Shown one piece after another: positions 26,732 to 29,105 of a stretch of DNA of 29,105 nt. The stretch covers positions 1-29,105 of the IMG/VR virus record IMGVR_UViG_3300013006_001467. The stretch is one strand, 5' to 3'. The notes beneath the pieces were generated by a model. It was not told the origin of the DNA, ran no database searches, and saw nothing but the letters and a program-made list of their open reading frames with translations. This DNA is from a virus. How positions within the stretch are numbered: the stretch's first letter is position 1; each line of letters starts with the position of its first letter. Both the position numbers and the translations under genes were made by a program.

Positions 26732-26760
26732 ATTATACAACAAGATTGTGAATTACACAA
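26732..26760 (-). promoter_or_regulatory. Promoter with TATAAT and weak -35 (TTGTGT)
   Basis: -10 TATAAT at 26737-26732, 17-bp spacer, -35 TTGTGT at 26760-26755. The weakest -35 of the set, consistent with a regulated promoter for the HTH gene. Confidence 0.6.
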
Positions 26761-26783
26761 GTCATTTCGAATAGCAGTTTAGC

Positions 26784-26791
26784 CATAAATA
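26784..26791 (+). promoter_or_regulatory. T4-type late promoter octamer CATAAATA
   Basis: CATAAATA on the plus strand, 27 nt before ATG 26819, with AAGGA (26807-26811) between. The only plus-strand promoter seen; it serves the large fibre gene. Confidence 0.55.
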
Positions 26792-26818
26792 ATAAAAACG
26801 GCTAACAAGGACTAACGA

Positions 26819-29105
26819 ATGGCTCAAATTATAATAGACACAGGCGCGGCAGCCAATGACGGCACAGGCGATCCGCTACGCACAGCTTTTACTGACACCA
26901 ACCTTAATTTTACCGCAGTTTTTACTGCCGGGCCAGTGGATTCCAATGTTCGAATTGCTAATAATACTATCTTAACATTAAACACCAATGGAAACTTGGT
27001 GCTGGCACCCAATGGTACAGGCCGGGTTGTTGCCAACGTAGATGTTGTACCAAACTCTGCAAACATAAGAAATCTTGGCAGCAGTACACAACGATGGAGC
27101 ACAGTTTACGCACAATATGTAGATATATCTAACGGCTCGATTTATTCTGGTGATTTAACTGTGTCCGGTAACCTTTTTGCCAATGCAGTGATTGCTCCAG
27201 ATCTCACAGTGAACACAATTCGCAGTGATGACAGCACTGTTGTTAACATACAAGATGGCGTAGAAGTAGACGGCGACATCCTGGCCAATGGCAATGTCAC
27301 TGCAGATTATGTCCTTGGTGATGGCAGCCAACTGCTTAATATACCTGTTGGAAACAACGGAGCAGTACAAGTTGCCTGGCTAGGTAAGTTCAGTAACCAA
27401 GGCGGTACTCCTGACGATACCTATAGCACTTTACAATTTGACAGTAACGGCATGCCCACTCTAGATGGCACCAGCGCATACCAACAGCGAGTGGACTACT
27501 CACCTTACCTGCAGGTGCTGGCTCCTGAAGTAGAAAGCACAGACTATGACATTGTTGCCGGACCAGGCATCACTGTGGTTGGCTACGATGACAACTACAA
27601 CACACCCCGTAGTGCTTACCTTTCTGTTCAGGATCAAGCGAATGCGACCCAACAATGGGACTTTGGTATCCTGGGCAACGGCAGCAACAACTTTAGCATA
27701 CAAGACAGAACTGGCAATCAGGTCTGGAGTTTTGGCACTGACGGCAACATAAACATACCTGGACTGGCATTTAACATCAACTATGCCAATAGCGAATCGG
27801 CCACACTGAGTCCATCAGTGGGAAATTCGGGTGCAGTACAGTTTAATTGGCAAGGCAGCCTCAGCAATCAAGGCGGCACACCAGGCGATACCTATAGCAC
27901 TATGCAGTTTGACAGTGATGGTTTATTGAACGTCAACGGCACCACAGCTTATCAACCAAGAGTTGACTACACGCCTTATGTGACAGTCAACACACCCAGA
28001 GTGGAAAGCACAGATTTTGATATAGTTGCTGGTCCAGGCATCACTGTGGTTGGCTATGATGACAACTACAACATTCCCAGAAGTGCTTATCTTTCTGTTC
28101 AGGACCAAGCCACAGCAACCCAACAATGGGACTTTGGTATCTTGGGCAATGGCAGCAACGCCTTCAGTGTCCGGAACAGAACAACAAGTACCATTCCTTT
28201 GGTAATCAGCACAGATGGTTATCTCATTGCTGACGGTAGTCAACTGCTTAATATACCTGTTGGAAATAATGGAGCAGTACAAGTTGCCTGGCTAGGTAAG
28301 TTCAGTAACCAAGGCGGCACTCCTGACGACACATACTCCACGCTACAGTTTGACAGCAACGGCATGCCCACATTGGATGGCACTGACGCATATCAACAAC
28401 GTGTTGACTACTCACCTTATCTGCAGGTTCTTGCCCCTGAAGTAGAAAGCACAGATTTTGATATTATTGCTGGGCCAGGTATAACAGTGGTTGGCTACGA
28501 TGACAACTACAACATACCACGCAGTGCCTACATGTCAGTGCAGGACCAAGCAAATGCAACTCAGCAATGGGACTTTGGTATCCTGGGCAACGGCAGCAAC
28601 AATTACAGCATCAGCGATAGAACCAACAGCAATCAATGGACATTCGGTACCACGGGTGATTTATCCGCTCCTGGCAATGTGAGTGCAGGTAATGTGCTGA
28701 CCAGCGCCGAAGTTATTGCCAGTGGTGTGATTCAAACTGGCACAGGATTCAGCACAGGTGGATACCTAAGTGTGAATGGCACTACCGACCTGCACGACAC
28801 CAACATAATTGGTACTCTTTCGGTCAACACGATCCGGAGCGACGACAGTACTGTTGTTAAAATACAAGATGGTGCGGAAATAGATGGCGACACTCTGGTC
28901 AACGGCAACATCACTGCTGATTACTTCATCGGTAATGGTAGCCAACTCACTGGCATCTCAACTGCTAATACCGGCAATGTGACCTTTAACGATCAAGTGG
29001 TCGTGGGCACTGGTGATCAAGTTGGCAGTGGTGGCCTGTACCTGGCTCCTGGAAACACCAGTGTGGGCAATTTACAATATTGGAGAGTGCGTGGTGGCGA
29101 TGTTG
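26819..29105 (+). CDS. Tail fibre protein with long internal repeats, partial
   Basis: 762 residues visible, open at the right edge. N-terminus MAQIIIDTGAAANDGTGDPL, then RTAFTDTNLNF, is the same virion-attachment-type module as in the 1201-1464 product. Next come beta-helix-like blocks (NIRNLGSSTQRWSTVYAQYV, LTVSGNLFANAV) and a 138-residue unit in three copies (GNNGAVQVAWLGKFSNQGGT ... PGITVVGYDDNY ... QQWDFGILGNGSN). A VNTIRSDDSTVV ... GDGSQL block occurs twice. This composition (Gly/Asn/Thr/Ser-rich, repeated) is typical of long tail fibres that bind the host surface. The receptor-binding tip would lie beyond the window. Confidence 0.88.
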   Translation, partial: MAQIIIDTGAAANDGTGDPLRTAFTDTNLNFTAVFTAGPVDSNVRIANNTILTLNTNGNLVLAPNGTGRVVANVDVVPNSANIRNLGSSTQRWSTVYAQYVDISNGSIYSGDLTVSGNLFANAVIAPDLTVNTIRSDDSTVVNIQDGVEVDGDILANGNVTADYVLGDGSQLLNIPVGNNGAVQVAWLGKFSNQGGTPDDTYSTLQFDSNGMPTLDGTSAYQQRVDYSPYLQVLAPEVESTDYDIVAGPGITVVGYDDNYNTPRSAYLSVQDQANATQQWDFGILGNGSNNFSIQDRTGNQVWSFGTDGNINIPGLAFNINYANSESATLSPSVGNSGAVQFNWQGSLSNQGGTPGDTYSTMQFDSDGLLNVNGTTAYQPRVDYTPYVTVNTPRVESTDFDIVAGPGITVVGYDDNYNIPRSAYLSVQDQATATQQWDFGILGNGSNAFSVRNRTTSTIPLVISTDGYLIADGSQLLNIPVGNNGAVQVAWLGKFSNQGGTPDDTYSTLQFDSNGMPTLDGTDAYQQRVDYSPYLQVLAPEVESTDFDIIAGPGITVVGYDDNYNIPRSAYMSVQDQANATQQWDFGILGNGSNNYSISDRTNSNQWTFGTTGDLSAPGNVSAGNVLTSAEVIASGVIQTGTGFSTGGYLSVNGTTDLHDTNIIGTLSVNTIRSDDSTVVKIQDGAEIDGDTLVNGNITADYFIGNGSQLTGISTANTGNVTFNDQVVVGTGDQVGSGGLYLAPGNTSVGNLQYWRVRGGDV
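27350..27763 (+). repeat. Fibre repeat copy A (138 codons)
   Basis: Begins GNNGAVQVAWLGKFSNQGGT and ends with GNINIPG. Nearly identical in protein to copy C, exactly 912 nt downstream. Confidence 0.85.
27821..28231 (+). repeat. Fibre repeat copy B (~137 codons)
   Basis: Begins GNSGAVQFNWQGSLSNQGGT; diverged in the first third and at the end, but shares PGITVVGYDDNYNIPRSAYL and QQWDFGILGNGSN with copies A and C. Confidence 0.8.
28262..28675 (+). repeat. Fibre repeat copy C (138 codons)
   Basis: Same length as copy A. The first ~50 nt are almost identical to copy A at DNA level; the rest differs mostly at silent positions. Confidence 0.85.

Overview
The window is a piece of a lytic, T4-type (myovirus-like) phage genome from an aquatic environment, most likely infecting a Gram-negative host. 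Five things suggest this: two virion fibre or appendage genes at the edges sharing a short N-terminal module; many small conserved phage genes packed with ATGA/TAATG overlaps; T4-type late-promoter octamers (NATAAATA) before structural-looking genes; a lysis pair; and a lipopolysaccharide-type ADP-heptose gene set. I recognised no tRNA, integrase, transposase or CRISPR array. Almost all of positions 1-26,674 is coded on the minus strand. The strand switches at about 26.7 kb, where a long repetitive fibre gene runs off the right edge on the plus strand.

Layout, left to right; minus-strand transcription runs right to left. 1-2,400: a partial Ig-like virion protein, a small fibre-type protein, an A-type Fe-S carrier and an Fe/Mn superoxide dismutase. 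2,400-4,850: an SGNH-like hydrolase, a full-length translation initiation factor IF-1 and small phage proteins. 4,880-6,480: FkbM-type methyltransferase, holin-like membrane protein and membrane-anchored SleB-type endolysin. 6,590-8,125: NadE and an AbrB-like protein with two small genes. 8,200-15,830: mostly small conserved phage proteins, plus a Zn-metallopeptidase and a ParB-like protein. 15,960-19,590: one operon of overlapping genes for nucleotide-heptose or LPS-type sugar synthesis (RfaE2-like adenylyltransferase, RfaE1-like kinase, cupin, HAD phosphatase, HldD-like epimerase, gamma-glutamylcyclotransferase fold). 19,580-24,440: conserved phage proteins and a twitch-type radical SAM enzyme. 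24,450-26,680: small early-type genes, a GIY-YIG protein, a phased AT-rich iteron array, a gene flanked by a 20-bp direct repeat, and a winged-helix regulator. 26,819-end: tail fibre with three long internal repeats.

Regulation can be read directly from the sequence. Fifteen minus-strand sigma70-type promoters (TTGACN, a spacer of exactly 17 bp, TATAAT or close) head the operons. Several are near-identical promoter/5'UTR cassettes next to a stem-loop, like the mobile promoter-stem-loop cassettes of T4-type phages. A second class, CATAAATA/TATAAATA, precedes the fibre genes, the SOD gene and the 25,922-26,296 gene and looks like the late class. Two promoters place the start point at the ATG, implying leaderless mRNAs.

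The most notable content is a compact ADP-heptose synthesis module, together with host-takeover or auxiliary genes (IF-1, superoxide dismutase plus Fe-S carrier, NAD synthetase, radical SAM). Functions are assigned from motifs and remembered family sequences only; no database search was possible.
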